Assembly: GCA_963781895.1 (NCBI GenBank)
Contig: CAWAIM010000004.1
Coordinates: 6,656 to 70,655 of the forward strand
Reading direction: 5' to 3'
Source: Roseiarcus sp963781895
Lineage (GTDB): Bacteria; Pseudomonadota; Alphaproteobacteria; Rhizobiales; Beijerinckiaceae
DNA length: 64,000 nucleotides
In this document: piece after piece, positions 16,834 through 26,554 of the stretch
Numbering within the stretch: the first letter of the stretch is position 1
Layout: the number at the start of each line of letters is the position of its first letter
Made by a program: the position numbers and the translations under genes
The notes under the pieces: generated by a model
The model's database searches: none
What the model saw: the letters and a program-made list of their open reading frames with translations, nothing else
What the model was told of the DNA's origin: nothing

Positions 16834-18892
16834 TTGACCGCAGCCAATCACGAGAACCGCGTCGCCGGTCCCCGTCTCATCGCCATCGTCGGCCCGTTTC
16901 AAAGCGGAAAGACCAGCCTTCTTGAGGGAATTCTGGCGCGTGGCGGCGGCTTGGCGCGGCAGGGGTCAGTCCGAGAAGGGACGAGCGTCGGCGATCCGAG
17001 TCCAGAAGCGCGCGGCCATGCAATGAGCGTCGAGCCCAACATCGCCAGCATCGACTACATGGGCGACCGCCTGACTTTTTTCGACAGCCCCGGTTCGATC
17101 GAATTCATCCATGACATGCGCTTCGCGTTGCCGGTCTGCGACGCCGCCGTGGTGGTGTGCGAGGCCGATCCGCGAAAGGTGCCCGCACTGCAGGTGATTT
17201 TGCGCGAATTGGAGGAGCTCGGCCTGCCGCGGATCCTCTTTCTGAACAAGATCGACCAGGCGAGCGGAAGTCTGCGCGAGACGCTGGAGATGCTCCAGCC
17301 AGCGTCGCGAACGCCGCTGTTGCTGCGTCAAATTCCCGTGTGGGAGAACGGCGTCGCCACCGGATTCATCGATCTCGCGCTCGAGCGCGCCTTCGTCTAC
17401 CGCGAGTCGGCGCCGTCCAGCGTCATCGAAATGCCGGCCGGCGCCATTCCCGAGGAAAAGCAGGCGCGATATTCGATGCTCGAAAAACTCGCCGACTATG
17501 ACGACGCATTGATGGAGCAGCTCATCAGCGACATCGACCCCCCCAAGGACCGTATTTTCGACGACCTCGCGCGCGAGTTGCGAGAGGGGCACGTGGCGCC
17601 GGTGCTGATGGGTTCGGCGACCGGCGGCCACGGCGTCACGAGGCTCCTGAAGGCCGTCCGGCATGAAGCGCCGGCGGTCGCCCATACGCGCCGGCGCCTG
17701 AAGATCGACGACAAAGGGCCCGCGCTGGCGCAGGTCGTGCGCACCATCCACACCGCTCATGGCGGCAAGCTGTCCCTCGCGCGCGTGCTGCGCGGCCAGT
17801 TCCTCGACGGCGCCACGGTCGTCAATTCAAATGGAGTCGAGGAGCGCATCGGCGGCCTGGCGCGGCTCATGGGCGCGACGTCGTCGAAAGTGACGCGCGC
17901 CGACGAGGGCGACACCATCGCTTTCGCCCGTCTCGAAGGCCTCGCCACCGGCGACCGCTTTGCCGACGGCAAGATTGCGCCAGCCGCCGCCGAGGTCCCT
18001 GCGCCGCCGCCCCCGACGCAAGCCTTCGCCATCCACGTCAAGGACCGCAAGGACGAGGTGCGGCTCGCGAGCGCGCTCGCCAAGCTGTGCGAGGAGGACC
18101 GGGCTCTGTCTTTCGTCCAGGACGCCGAGATGTCCGAACTCAAGCTTCTCGGGACAGGGCGAAATGCATCTGCGGGTCACGACCGAGCGCCTCGCCGATC
18201 GTTTCGGCGTGACGATCCACACGTACAAACCCTCCGTCGCCTATCGCGAGACGATCCGGGACGCGGTCACCGTGCGCGGGCGGCACAAGAAGCAGTCTGG
18301 CGGGCACGGGCAGTTCGGCGACGTGGTGGTCGAAGTTGGTCCGCGAGGTCGCGGAGAGGGCTTCGCTTTTGCGGAGCGCGTGCACGGCGGCTCGGTGCCC
18401 AGGCAGTATTTCTCGTCCGTGGAGGCGGGCGCGCGCGACGCAATGGCGCGCGGACCGCTGGGCTTTCCGGTGGTCGACGTCTCGGTCACTCTGATCGACG
18501 GGTCGTACCACACGGTCGATTCGTCCGATATGGCGTTCCGCGCCGCGGCCAAGCACGCGCTCGACGAGGCCTTGGCCAAGGCGCGGCCCGTGCTGCTCGA
18601 ACCTATCCTGTCGGTGACGATCTACGTGCCTTCCGACGCACTGGCCCGGGCCAGCGCCCTCGCGAGCGCGCGGCGCGGCCAGATCCTCGGCTTCGAGGCG
18701 CGCGAGGGCTGGAAAGGCTGGGAAGCGCTGCGGGCGCTAATTCCCGAGGCGGAGATCGGCGACCTGATCGTCGAATTGCGCTCGGCGACATCGGGCGTCG
18801 GAGCCTTTGAGACCAAGTTCGACCATCTGGCTGAACTTTCGGGACGACCCGCCGACCAGGTGATCGCGGCCCGGCAAAAGGCGAACGCCTGA
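16834..18892 (+). CDS. Elongation factor G-like GTPase, frame broken near 18152
   Basis: EF-G-like translational GTPase of the divergent second-copy type. G1 is GPFQSGKTS, G3 is FFDSPGSIEF and G4 is LNKIDQAS, so several GTPase motifs depart from canonical EF-G. TTG start with GAGGGAGG 7 bases upstream. Domains I-II and the start of III are in one frame to about 18150. The rest (GQGEMHLRVTTERLADRFGV, domains IV-V, ending QVIAARQKANA) is in the +1 frame. One extra G in the GGG at 18151-18153 explains the break: removing it restores LLGQGEMHL. It could be a sequencing error or a pseudogene. Divergent from aroKB, upstream of an NDUFA9-like gene. Confidence 0.85.
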
Positions 18893-18990
18893 TTTGCGGC
18901 TCGCGGCGGCGCGGGATTTGGCGCCTGTACAGGCGCGCGGCGTTCGCATAGAGATGGCTCAGGATTCTCCATCTCGCGGAGACGACGTCG

Positions 18991-19998
18991 ATGGCCGACG
19001 CCACTTTCGAACGAAGCCGATTGGCGACAGTGTTCGGCGGCTCCGGCTTCCTGGGGCGCCATATCGTAAGAGCGCTGGTGCGCAAGGGTTGGCGCGTGCG
19101 CGTCGCCGTGCGCCGCCCCGATCTTGCCGCTTTCCTGCAGCCGATCGGCGGCGTGGGACAGGTTCAGGCGGTTCAGGCCAATCTGCGTTATCCGGCCTCG
19201 ATCGCCGCCGCTCTCGAAGGTGTGAGCATGGTCGTCAATGCGACCGGGGTTAAGGCCGAGAGCGGACCGCAAACCTATCACGCCGTCCACGTCGCGGGCT
19301 CCCGCGCGCTTGCGCGAGCGGCCGCGGCCGCGGGCGTTGACGCATACGCGCATGTCTCCGGCGTCGGGGCCGACGCAAAGTCCGCCTCGGCCTATATCGC
19401 CAGTAAGGGGCTGGGCGAAATCGTGACGCTCGAGGCCTTCCCCAACGCCACGATCTTGCGGCCGTCAGTCGTCTTCGGGCCCGAAGATGATTTCTTCAAC
19501 CGTTTCGGCGCTCTCGCGCGCATCCTGCCCGTCGTGCCGCTTCTGGGAGGCGGCGGGACGCGCCTGCAGCCGGTCTATGTCGGGGACGTCGCTCGCGCCG
19601 CCGCGGCCGCTCTCGCCGGTTCGGCGAAGCCGGGCGAGATTTACGAACTCGGGGGCCCGCAAGTGATGACCCTGCGCGAAGCCGCCGCTCTTGTCCTGCG
19701 CTCGATCGAACGTCGTCGCCTGCTCATGGGGGTGCCGCTCGGCGCGTCGAGATGGATCGCGATCGCGAGCGAATTCGCGAGCAAGGCGACGCTCGGACTG
19801 TACCCAAGGCTCCTGACGACGACCCGCGATCAGGTCGATCTGCTGGCGACCGATAACGTGGTCTCCCTTCAGGCGGAGACCGAAGGGCGTGTTTTGCGCG
19901 GCCTCGGCATTGAGCCGCAGGCGGCCGAAGCGATCATTCCGGCCTATCTCGTGCGCTTTCGCAAAACGGGTCAGTACGAAGCGCAACGGACAGCCTGA
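18991..19998 (+). CDS. NAD(P)-binding SDR protein, complex I NDUFA9-like
   Basis: 335 residues of the atypical short-chain dehydrogenase/NmrA-like group found beside or within complex I (NDUFA9). The nucleotide-binding motif TVFGGSGFLGRHIV is near residues 12-25. ATILRPSVVFGPEDDFFNRF and LQPVYVGDVARA are characteristic of this subgroup. The canonical SDR Tyr-x3-Lys survives as YIASK, but activity may be vestigial. It might bind NADPH and act in complex I assembly or ubiquinone metabolism; that part is family inference. Confidence 0.85.
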   Translation: MADATFERSRLATVFGGSGFLGRHIVRALVRKGWRVRVAVRRPDLAAFLQPIGGVGQVQAVQANLRYPASIAAALEGVSMVVNATGVKAESGPQTYHAVHVAGSRALARAAAAAGVDAYAHVSGVGADAKSASAYIASKGLGEIVTLEAFPNATILRPSVVFGPEDDFFNRFGALARILPVVPLLGGGGTRLQPVYVGDVARAAAAALAGSAKPGEIYELGGPQVMTLREAAALVLRSIERRRLLMGVPLGASRWIAIASEFASKATLGLYPRLLTTTRDQVDLLATDNVVSLQAETEGRVLRGLGIEPQAAEAIIPAYLVRFRKTGQYEAQRTA

Positions 19999-20142
19999 GA
20001 CAGAACGCCGCGGCCGGCGCAAGGCGCCGGGACACAATGCGTGTATGGGAATCGCAGACGGTTTTATATTGATCTCGTTAGTCGATTCAGGGCAATAAGG
20101 TTCGAGGCAAAACCTCGAGGCCATTCGAGTTGGGGAGGTTCG

Positions 20143-20439
20143 GTGATCAAGTCTGAACTTGTGCAGCGCATGGCCGCCCGAAATCCGCACCTCTATCAGC
20201 GCGACATCGAAAACATCATCGACGCCATTCTCGGCGAGATCGCCGATGCGATGGCGCGCGGCGAGCGTGTCGAGCTCCGCGGCTTCGGCGCCTTCTCGAC
20301 CAAGCAGCGCCATGCCCGCACCGGACGCAATCCGCGCACCGGCGACAAGGTTCCGGTCACCGAGAAACTGGCGCCGTTTTTCAAGACCGGCAAGGAGATG
20401 CGCGAGCGCCTCAATCGCGCAGCGGTCGAGCCGGCTTAG
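20143..20439 (+). CDS. ihfB: Integration host factor subunit beta
   Basis: 98 residues of the HU/IHF family. MIKSELVQRMAARNPHLYQ at the start, VELRGFGAFSTKQR in the middle and the DNA-bending arm tip RTGRNPRTGDKVPV are typical of IhfB. The GTG at 20143 is preceded by GGGGAGG at the right spacing, which decides the start over the longer open frame. It forms a heterodimer with IhfA and bends DNA. lapA follows in the same direction 71 bases later, a common bacterial arrangement. Confidence 0.96.
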   Translation: MIKSELVQRMAARNPHLYQRDIENIIDAILGEIADAMARGERVELRGFGAFSTKQRHARTGRNPRTGDKVPVTEKLAPFFKTGKEMRERLNRAAVEPA

Positions 20440-20510
20440 GGTCGGCGAACGAGCGCCGCGATCAAGGCAGTGCCGACAATCGGCTGCGAGGCGGAGCGAA
20501 TGAGGCAGGC

Positions 20511-20852
20511 ATGGTTCGCTTCTTGAAATACATCGTCGTCATCGTGGTCGCGATCCTCCTCCTTCTGTTCGCATACGCCAATCACCACTTCGTCATGGTG
20601 TCGTTCGACCCGTTCGGATCGAAGGACGCTCCGGCATTCTCGATCGACACCCCGCTGTTTGTTGTCGCGATTGCCTCGGCGATGCTCGGCGTGGTCGCGG
20701 GCGCGTTTGCGACCTGGGTGTCGCAGGGCCGTCACCGACGGGCCTCGCGGCGCAACCGGGCCGAGGCGGACAAATGGCGCGCGCAGGCGGAAGCGCTCGG
20801 ACGCGCCCAGGGAGGCGCTTCCGCGCTTGCCGCGCCGCGCCGGGACAGCTAG
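20511..20852 (+). CDS. lapA: LapA-domain inner membrane protein
   Basis: 113 residues with two hydrophobic helices (FLKYIVVIVVAILLLLFAYA and PLFVVAIASAMLGVVAGAFATWV) and a basic coiled C-terminus, the layout of LapA/DUF1049 proteins. In Escherichia coli LapA works with LapB in lipopolysaccharide assembly control; no lapB gene is seen here, so the role is inferred from the family. It follows ihfB as in many proteobacteria. Confidence 0.85.
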   Translation: MVRFLKYIVVIVVAILLLLFAYANHHFVMVSFDPFGSKDAPAFSIDTPLFVVAIASAMLGVVAGAFATWVSQGRHRRASRRNRAEADKWRAQAEALGRAQGGASALAAPRRDS

Positions 20853-20863
20853 CGGCTTTCGCC

Positions 20864-21823
20864 ATGCGGGTCTTCTCGGCCGAGGACATCGACGCGGCGT
20901 TGGACTTTCCTTCGCTGATCGAAGCGCTGGGCGAGGCGATGCGCGGCGGCTTTGTCGCCCCCAGCCGCCATCACCACGAGATTGAACGCGCGGGCGAGGC
21001 TGCGGCGACGCAATTGTTGATGCCCGCCTGGACGCTCAGCGGCGCGGGCGCGGGCGACTATCTCGGCGCCAAGATCGTCAACGTCTTTCCCGGCAACTCG
21101 GCCCGCGGCCTGCCGGCGGTCCTTGGCGTTTATGTGCTGCAATCCGGCCGAACGGGCGAGACGCTCGCCGCCCTCGACGGCACGCGATTGACCCATTGGC
21201 GCACCGCCGCCGCTTCGGCGCTCGCGGCGCGCTATCTGGCGCGCGCGGACGCCAAGCGCCTACTGGTCGTCGGCGCCGGCGCGCTGGCCCCATTCCTGGC
21301 CCGCGCCCACATGAGCCAGCGACGCTATGAGGCGATCGATGTCTGGAACCACCGCCCCGAGGGCGCCCACCGGGTCGCCGCCGCTCTTGTCTCTGACGGA
21401 TTGCCCGCTCGCGCGCGGGAGAATCTGCAGGAGGCGGTCGCCGAGGCCGACGTCATCTCATCGGCGACCCTCGCCACGGCGCCGCTGATCGCGGGCGGTT
21501 GGCTGAAGCCCGGACAGCATCTCGATCTCGTCGGCGCGTTCAACATGCGGATGCGCGAGGTCGACGACGTCGCGCTGAAGCGCGCCCGCATCTTCATTGA
21601 CACGGAGGCCGCGCTCGCTGAGGGCGGTGACGTGGCGATCGGGCTTGCCAACGGAGCGATCACCCGGGCTGACATTGTCGCGGACCTGCCCGCGCTGACC
21701 CGCGGCGCTATGGGGCGGGCGACACCGGGCGAGATCACGCTGTTCAAGTCGGTCGGCGCGGCGATCGAGGATCTGGCGGCGGCGATGCTGGTCTGGCGCA
21801 AGGCCGGCGGCGCGGCCCCATGA
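20864..21823 (+). CDS. Ornithine cyclodeaminase / mu-crystallin family protein
   Basis: 319 residues. A Rossmann segment RLLVVGAGALAPFLARAH and the conserved stretches GDYLGAKIVNVFPGN, TRLTHWRTAAASALAARYL and DLVGAFNMRMREVDD identify the OCD/mu-crystallin family. Members convert ornithine to proline or act as alanine or imine reductases, and the exact substrate cannot be read from sequence. The ATG at 20864 gives MRVFSAEDIDAAL, the usual start. It is 11 bases after lapA and may share its transcript. Confidence 0.9.
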   Translation: MRVFSAEDIDAALDFPSLIEALGEAMRGGFVAPSRHHHEIERAGEAAATQLLMPAWTLSGAGAGDYLGAKIVNVFPGNSARGLPAVLGVYVLQSGRTGETLAALDGTRLTHWRTAAASALAARYLARADAKRLLVVGAGALAPFLARAHMSQRRYEAIDVWNHRPEGAHRVAAALVSDGLPARARENLQEAVAEADVISSATLATAPLIAGGWLKPGQHLDLVGAFNMRMREVDDVALKRARIFIDTEAALAEGGDVAIGLANGAITRADIVADLPALTRGAMGRATPGEITLFKSVGAAIEDLAAAMLVWRKAGGAAP

Positions 21824-21872
21824 CGCCCCGAACGAGGAGGGCAGGCGAGGGGCCTTGGGCCGAGCCGGCGCG

Positions 21873-22388
21873 TCAGGCGACGGCGGCCGCCCAAATGTGT
21901 GAATGCGGATATTGCGCCATGCCGGCGGCGGCCAAGGCGATGCCGTATGGGACGCCGGTTTTCTGGTGATGAAGCCGGGCAATCCAGGCCTGTCGCCCGA
22001 GAATCGCCGGCAGCGGCATCGACCGCGCGCCCAATATCGCCAGGGTGAGGAGGCCGCCGCAAATCGCCGCAGTAACGCCGAAATCCAAAACGGAGCTCCA
22101 GCCCAACCACAATGCCGTCGCCGCGGCGAGTTTGGCGTCGCCGCCGCCGATCCATCCTAGAGTGAACATGACGAACGTCATTGCGAGGATCGCGAGACCA
22201 CACGACAGATTGAGCAGCATCACTTCTGTTGGAACGCCAAGTGTAACCGCCAAGGCGAAGTATCCAAATACGAGAATCACGCAAAAACGATTTGGGATCG
22301 TCATTGTCAACAGATCCATTGACGCGGATAGAGCCATTAAAGCAGGAAAAAATCCGAGAGCAACGGGCGTTAAGAATGTCGAGGCCAT
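21873..22388 (-). CDS. cpaA: CpaA/TadV-type prepilin peptidase
   Basis: 171-residue aspartic prepilin peptidase that processes Flp pilins in Tad systems. It has about six hydrophobic helices. The two catalytic aspartates sit in SMDLLTMTIPN and LGWIGGGDAKL. The cytoplasmic N-terminal methylase domain of PilD is absent, as usual for CpaA. It lies 114 bases downstream of the flp pilin gene in the same direction. The remaining tad/cpa assembly genes are not in the window. Confidence 0.93.
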   Translation of the reverse strand: MASTFLTPVALGFFPALMALSASMDLLTMTIPNRFCVILVFGYFALAVTLGVPTEVMLLNLSCGLAILAMTFVMFTLGWIGGGDAKLAAATALWLGWSSVLDFGVTAAICGGLLTLAILGARSMPLPAILGRQAWIARLHHQKTGVPYGIALAAAGMAQYPHSHIWAAAVA

Positions 22389-22502
22389 GATGGGTCGCGG
22401 TCCGTGTTGGGGGGCGACATCGTTTCCTTATACGCAAAGCAATGACGCCGGCGGGCGCGCCCCCGCCGGCGGACAATCGTCTATGCCGCGTCGAGAGACG
22501 TC

Positions 22503-22667
22503 TTACTTGAGCGTATTGCCGATTTCGCCGAACACCGTGCTCACTTTCGTGCCAACTGTCTGAACGGCGGTGATGATGAAGACGGCGATCAGCGACGCGA
22601 TCAGGGCGTACTCGATCGCGGTGGCGCCCGATTCGTTTGAGATGAACTTCGTTACCGACTTGAACAT
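22503..22667 (-). CDS. flp: Flp/Fap-type major pilin
   Basis: 54-residue prepilin. The leader MFKSVTKFISNESG is cut after Gly14, followed by ATAIEYALIASLIAVFIITAVQ with Glu at +5 and the paired Glu-Tyr of the Flp motif. The ATG at 22667 follows GGAGCAAAAC; a longer frame upstream is not pilin-like. An AT-richer promoter region lies between 22670 and 22830. It encodes the subunit of an adhesive Flp pilus and pairs with cpaA. Confidence 0.94.
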   Translation of the reverse strand: MFKSVTKFISNESGATAIEYALIASLIAVFIITAVQTVGTKVSTVFGEIGNTLK

Positions 22668-22984
22668 TGTTTTGCTCCTGCTCCAGAACCCGTACTTATC
22701 CAGCGGCCGTCTCCGTTTTCTTGCCGCCCGACACGGAGCAAACCTATCGACTTCCGCTTTCAGCGGGGTTAATATCAATCTCCTCGAAACGCACGTTGGG
22801 CCGATGTTAGGCCGTTGGTTAAGTGTCACATAAGACTTGGCGCGACATCTCGTCCTTTAGCCTCGAGGGACGACGATCGCGTCGACCGTCGGGACCCCCA
22901 CGCTGCGATCGCCTTCAACGGCAATGGGCGAGGTCCAAACGGGTTCCCGCCGAGGGCGGCAGCGCGACCCTCCGGCCGAGCCCA

Positions 22985-23332
22985 CTAACCCGCCAGGTCA
23001 AGCCAGACCCGACCGTCTCTATCCTCGACCTCGATGATCCACAGGTCCGGATCAAAGGCGATTTCTCGATCGAGCCGTTCGTCCGCCTCATGGGAACCAA
23101 TCCATTCGGGCTTGTGCGCCCGCACGAAGGTCCTCTCGACGCCCCGCTCTGACGACATTGCGACTGACTGCGGCGCCGGACCATAGACCGCGGCGCGTCC
23201 GTCCAATCTGTCAATTTTGACGAAGATTGCTCCTGCTTCCGCCGCCCCTCGTCGACGCAGAACCGCGTTCGCTCCTTCGGTTCCGCATCGGCGCAGATAT
23301 GCGGCGACCCAAATGTCGGACCGGAGGCGCAC
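22985..23332 (-). CDS. DUF1491 family protein
   Basis: 115 residues. MRLRSDIWVAAYLRRCG, the GAIFVKIDRLDGRAAVYGPAP block and FDPDLWIIEVEDRDGR are characteristic of DUF1491, a small cytosolic family common in Alphaproteobacteria. Function unknown. It begins 4 bases after the stop of the peptidoglycan-binding protein gene, so the two are likely co-transcribed; this pairing recurs in Hyphomicrobiales. Confidence 0.88.
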   Translation of the reverse strand: MRLRSDIWVAAYLRRCGTEGANAVLRRRGAAEAGAIFVKIDRLDGRAAVYGPAPQSVAMSSERGVERTFVRAHKPEWIGSHEADERLDREIAFDPDLWIIEVEDRDGRVWLDLAG

Positions 23333-23336
23333 CGCC

Positions 23337-23960
23337 CTAGCGGGTCGCCTTCCGAGCCGCGGACGCGAGCTGCCTGACGAGTTGCGGGCTGATTTCTGTG
23401 GTCAAGGGCAATCCGTGCGCGCGTTCGAAGGCGAGAAGCGCCTCTTCAGTCGCGCGCCCTTCGTTGCCGTCCGTCTTTACCGCGTATCCCAATCTGGCGA
23501 GCGCGTTCTGGGCGGATAGGATCAAGCGCCCCTCTTCGGTGTGCGGTTCGCCGCGAAGCAAATCGGCTATCGGGTCTGGCGCTCGCTGCGCGGACGAGGC
23601 GTCGCCGACGGCCGGCGGTCGCTCCGATGGCGGGAGGGGGACGGGGACCGGCGTCGAAGCTCCGCCAGCCGCGACCGCCGATTGAAACGGCGGCGTCGAA
23701 CGTGGGCGTGACAACGCCGGCGGGATTAGCGGCGCCGCGGGCGCGAATAGCGGCGCCGGGTGGCGCCCGCGCTGCAGGACGAGCGCGTTGACTCCAATGC
23801 CGAAAACCACCGCCAATAAAGCCGCGCCGACGTAGGCGCCGACTGGCAGCGCCTTCGCCCGCCTCGCCAATGCGCTCGCGATCCCTCCACGAAACGCCGG
23901 CGACTTGGCAAGCCCGGACAAAATCGAATCGTTTCGAACGCGCGCAAGAGCTTCGGACAA
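23337..23960 (-). CDS. Membrane-anchored peptidoglycan-binding domain protein
   Basis: 207 residues from a TTG start at 23960, chosen because AGGGAG lies 7 bases before it; a longer frame adds an Arg-rich leader. One transmembrane helix (GAYVGAALLAVVFGIGVNALVL) is followed by a Pro/Ala-rich periplasmic linker and a C-terminal peptidoglycan-binding domain (LILSAQNALARLGYAVKTDG, ATEEALLAFERAHGLPL). It may anchor or sense the cell wall. It ends 4 bases before DUF1491. Start uncertain, domain assignment firm. Confidence 0.8.
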   Translation of the reverse strand: MSEALARVRNDSILSGLAKSPAFRGGIASALARRAKALPVGAYVGAALLAVVFGIGVNALVLQRGRHPAPLFAPAAPLIPPALSRPRSTPPFQSAVAAGGASTPVPVPLPPSERPPAVGDASSAQRAPDPIADLLRGEPHTEEGRLILSAQNALARLGYAVKTDGNEGRATEEALLAFERAHGLPLTTEISPQLVRQLASAARKATR

Positions 23961-24276
23961 CTTTCTTCTCCCTGGATTGCCGCGGCTTTTTCCGCTCTGT
24001 TCGTTTGGGCGGAGCCTGGACCGCCTCCGTTGGGGTGAAGCGGCCCCCGGCTGAAGTTGCGGCGACCATGTCCACAAATGTGCGATCGCGCGGCAATCCG
24101 CGGGCAGGCGTACTCTCGCCCGCGGTCCCGCCCCAATCGACTAAGCCCAATTATCCCGTCTTTAGCTTAATGATTGGTGTAAGTTCACTATGCATTTCGA
24201 TGACAATTTTCGACGAAGCCTTGAGACGCCTGGGGTATGGTCGCGACGCAAACCAAAAGGGTTCGATGAAGCGGCC

Positions 24277-24607
24277 ATGAGATTCCTGGCTAAAAGCGTG
24301 TTCTGGCTTGGGCTGGTCTATAGCTCGATGCCGTTCGATGATCGAGACGCTCAACGCGCCCGCCTCGACGACGGCCAAGGCGCCCCTCGCGCTGTCTACC
24401 GTGCTCGCGGCGTGCCAGGAACGAATGACCGACGCGTGTCGCCAGACAGCGGACGCCTGGCGCGCAGCCGCGGAAGCCGCCGCCGCCACGCTTGGCGCGC
24501 GCCCGCAATTTCTTCCGAGGGCCCGGTGGCCGCACTCGATGGACACGCTGGCCGTCAAGGATCGGGCCGTTCCCTGGCGCGGTCCTCCCGCAGGGCCGAA
24601 CGGTTGA
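24277..24607 (+). CDS. DUF5330-like small exported protein, frame broken near 24335
   Basis: The start MRFLAKSVFWLGLVYSSMPFD looks like the hydrophobic leader of DUF5330 proteins, which in rhizobia lie beside sufE. The conserved Cys pair region (LAACQERMTDACRQTADAWR) is found only in the +1 frame, after one extra base near 24330-24340, and runs to a stop at 24607. The sufE gene follows at once, which supports the assignment. Function unknown. The break may be a sequencing error. Confidence 0.55.
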
Positions 24608-24644
24608 CGGCGCTCTGGCGCTCGGCCCCCCTGCACGACTATAT

Positions 24645-25115
24645 GTGATCGCGGCGCATGCATTGTTCGAGGCTTTCCTGGCTGATTTCGACACCATCCG
24701 CGACGATTTCGCCTTCCTCGACGATTGGGAGGACCGGTATCGCTATGTCATCGAACTCGGTCACGCGCTCGAGCCGCTGAGCGAGGCTGCCCACAATGGA
24801 GCCAACAAGGTGCGGGGTTGCGTCAGCCAGGTCTGGTTGGAGCTTGAAGTAAGAACGAACGCCGACGGTCGAACAATCCTGCACTACCGCGGCGATAGCG
24901 ATTCCCACCTCGTGCGCGGGTTGATCGCGATCGCGATTGCGCTTTTTTCCGATCGGACGCCCGAGCAGATTCTCGCCATCGACGCCTTGGGCGCTTTTCG
25001 CGCGCTCGGCCTCGAGCAGCATCTTACGCCCCAACGCTCGAATGGCGTGCGCGCCATGATGGAGCGCATCCGCGCGGACGCCGCCGCGACATTGACCGGG
25101 GCGGCTTTGGGCTGA
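24645..25115 (+). CDS. sufE: SufE family sulfur acceptor
   Basis: About 156 residues. FAFLDDWEDRYRYVIELGHALEPL at the start and the catalytic cysteine in NKVRGCVSQVWLE identify SufE, which takes sulfane sulfur from the cysteine desulfurase SufS for Fe-S assembly. The C-terminal LDALGAFRALGLEQHLTPQRSNG type segment (here IDALGAFRALG) is also typical. Start is the GTG at 24645 or the TTG at 24663; neither has a clear ribosome binding site. No suf operon is adjacent, as often for stand-alone sufE. Confidence 0.92.
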   Translation: MIAAHALFEAFLADFDTIRDDFAFLDDWEDRYRYVIELGHALEPLSEAAHNGANKVRGCVSQVWLELEVRTNADGRTILHYRGDSDSHLVRGLIAIAIALFSDRTPEQILAIDALGAFRALGLEQHLTPQRSNGVRAMMERIRADAAATLTGAALG

Positions 25116-25290
25116 ATCGAATTCGGATTGCAAGGATTGTCTTGAGGTTATCCAGACAATGCGCGAAGGTCTTGTCGCGACCGAAACGCTCCTGATCGGT
25201 CGCGCCAGGTTCGAAGATTCGCACGAGCGAATTCCCGTTTGGATCGCCCCTAGGTCGGGTGTGGTCGAGGCGATTATCGAGATTTAATCT

Positions 25291-26403
25291 GTGACCGCGT
25301 TCCCGATCATTCAGTTTGGCACCAGCCGCTTTCTGCAGGCGCATGTCGATCTGTTCGTGAGCGAAGCAATGGCGAGGGGCGAGGCCCTCGGACCCATCGT
25401 GGCGGTGCAAACCACGCGGAGCGCTGAGAGCAAGAGGCGCTTGGCCGCCTTTGCGGCGGGCAGACCTTACCTCGTGCAAATCAAGGGCCTCGTCGACGGC
25501 GCCGTCGTCGACGAGACGGTCGAGGTCGGCAGCGTTCGCGGCGGCGTCGACGCCAACGAGCAATGGAAGGAAGTCGAGACCTTCTTTTGCGAGGCGCGCT
25601 GCATGATCTCCAACACTGGTGATCGGGGTTACGAGCTCGATCCCGGCGACGGCCCCAATTCCGGGCCTCCTCGCTCCTTCCCGGCAAAACTTGCGAAGCT
25701 CTTGCTCGCCCGCCATCGCGCAGGCGCCGGACCAATCACTCTGTTCCCATGCGAATTGATCCCGTCGAACGGCAATGTCTTGCGCGCAGCCGTCCTTGGC
25801 GTGCTCGATCAGTGGGATGCTGCGGAGCAGGCGCGGCGCTGGATTGCGAACGACTGCGTCTGGGTCAATTCGCTCGTCGACCGCATCGTCTCGAAGCCGC
25901 TGGAGCCGGCCGGGGCCGTTGCCGAACCTTATGCGCTATGGGCGATCGAGGATCGAGCCAACCTCGAGCTGCCGTGCCGTCACGATGATATCGTCGTGAC
26001 CAACGACCTGCGGCGCTATGAGCGCCTGAAGCTGTTCATCCTCAACCTCGGCCACAGCTATTTGGCGGAAATTTGGGCGCGGCGCGGAAAAGCTCCGGAT
26101 CTCACGGTGCGCGAGGCGATGTCGGACGAGGCGACTCGCGCCGAACTCGACAATCTCTATGAACAGGAAGTGCTGCCGGCCTTGGCCGCAGTCGGATTGG
26201 AGGAGGAGGCGCGCGCCTATCGCGCGACCGTCGTCGATCGATTCATGAATCCGTTTCTCGACCATCGGCTTGCCGACATTTTCGTGAATCACGAGGCCAA
26301 GAAGCAACGCCGCTTCGGCGGATTGATCGAACTCGTGAAAGCGAGCGGCGCTGTCGTCGCGCAACCCCGACTCGTGGCCGCGCTCGGCGCTGTCGACTCA
26401 TGA
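25291..26403 (+). CDS. Mannitol dehydrogenase family oxidoreductase
   Basis: 370-residue NAD(P)-dependent polyol or hexuronate dehydrogenase of the long-chain mannitol dehydrogenase family. FPIIQFGTSRFLQAHVDLFV (nucleotide site), ITLFPCELIPSNGNVLRAAV, WVNSLVDRIVSKP and the catalytic segment KLFILNLGHSYLAEIWARRG are visible. It starts with GTG at 25291. It is shorter than classical mannitol 2-dehydrogenases (about 490) and closer in size to tagaturonate/fructuronate reductases. A decayed sugar ABC permease gene downstream suggests an old sugar-use locus. Confidence 0.88.
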   Translation: MTAFPIIQFGTSRFLQAHVDLFVSEAMARGEALGPIVAVQTTRSAESKRRLAAFAAGRPYLVQIKGLVDGAVVDETVEVGSVRGGVDANEQWKEVETFFCEARCMISNTGDRGYELDPGDGPNSGPPRSFPAKLAKLLLARHRAGAGPITLFPCELIPSNGNVLRAAVLGVLDQWDAAEQARRWIANDCVWVNSLVDRIVSKPLEPAGAVAEPYALWAIEDRANLELPCRHDDIVVTNDLRRYERLKLFILNLGHSYLAEIWARRGKAPDLTVREAMSDEATRAELDNLYEQEVLPALAAVGLEEEARAYRATVVDRFMNPFLDHRLADIFVNHEAKKQRRFGGLIELVKASGAVVAQPRLVAALGAVDS

Positions 26404-26554
26404 GGTTCACGCAATACTGGGATGACGCCGTCGTCCCGCGCAGCGCCTTCCGGGCGGCACGACCCTCACTGGCGCTTGACGGTCTCCCGGCCGCGATTGC
26501 CGCCTCACGCTTTTCTCAATGATAGCCGCTGGGACCGCTATGTGCTTCGCGAAA

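Noticed and set aside
24151..24663. Minus-strand 170-codon frame opposite DUF5330/sufE
   Set aside because: No family features; the plus strand has SufE and a DUF5330-like start.
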